A stretch of DNA of 64,000 nt from Atrina japonica. Lineage: Eukaryota; Mollusca; Bivalvia; Pterioida; Pinnidae. Location: the NCBI GenBank assembly GCA_030159075.1, contig BROG01000108.1, positions 906,001 through 970,000 on the forward strand, given 5' to 3'. This document shows positions 63,851-64,000 of this stretch, piece by piece. The position numbers and the translations under genes are program-made. The number at the start of each line of letters is the position of its first letter. Position 1 is the first letter of the stretch. Below the pieces are notes generated by a model. That model was not told the DNA's origin, did not search any database, and saw only the letters and a program-made list of their open reading frames with translations.

Positions 63851-64000
63851 GCAACTAAGCTATACGACAAACGCGACTATTTCGGCTTTCCCATCATAAA
63901 TTTTCCACATTTAAGTAGTAACATTTCACAGTTACTCGCATATGGAGTTTATATTTCGCAAATGATCCGATATGCCAGGGCGTGTTCAACATATGAACAT

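Overview
The window is AT-rich animal nuclear DNA: short exons with GT-AG introns, large introns full of microsatellites and minisatellites, and many tRNA-headed SINEs and small palindromic transposons. The repeat style (SINEs with a long conserved body, TA- and TTAA-flanked MITEs) and the two protein families point to a lophotrochozoan, most likely a bivalve or other marine mollusc. That placement is an inference; no species can be named from the sequence.

Two protein-coding genes lie head to tail on the + strand. The first (13-28731, 5' end outside the window) is an integrin alpha subunit without an I-domain, of the cleaved alphaV/alpha5/alpha8/PS2-like group. I could thread 24 exons; their joined length is 2415 bases, divisible by three, giving 804 residues and a stop. 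They cover the end of the beta-propeller with three calcium-binding loops, the leg domains, a furin-type cleavage site, the transmembrane helix and a CGFFRR tail. The second (41603-63598, 3' end outside the window) is an ABCG half-transporter most like insect White. Seventeen exons give 584 codons plus two bases: an N-terminal cytoplasmic region with a di-leucine sorting motif, a complete nucleotide-binding domain (Walker A, Q-loop, signature, Walker B, H-loop) and five of the expected six membrane helices.

Layout: 1-28.7 kb integrin; 28.7-41.5 kb intergenic or untranslated, with minisatellites, MITEs and SINE fragments and no coding region I can support; 41.5-64 kb ABCG gene. No functional link between the two genes is evident.

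The main oddities are: (1) an ABCG intron carrying five upstream copies of the exon 16 splice acceptor, of which only the farthest keeps an open in-frame path into the exon; (2) a tandem GYNNGY donor at ABCG exon 12; (3) a three-layer nested transposon (foldback MITE, then SINE, then TTAA elements) readable from its target-site duplications; (4) an error-like second copy of integrin intron sequence that lacks exon 7 and runs into an A/C-rich block, plus a similar G-rich block at 19.66-21.06 kb, both probably assembly artefacts; (5) a 1.45-kb inverted-repeat element with inward-facing TATA-like boxes and a 119-codon frame. Nothing here is convincingly a new biological system; the duplicated acceptor is the best candidate for new biology.
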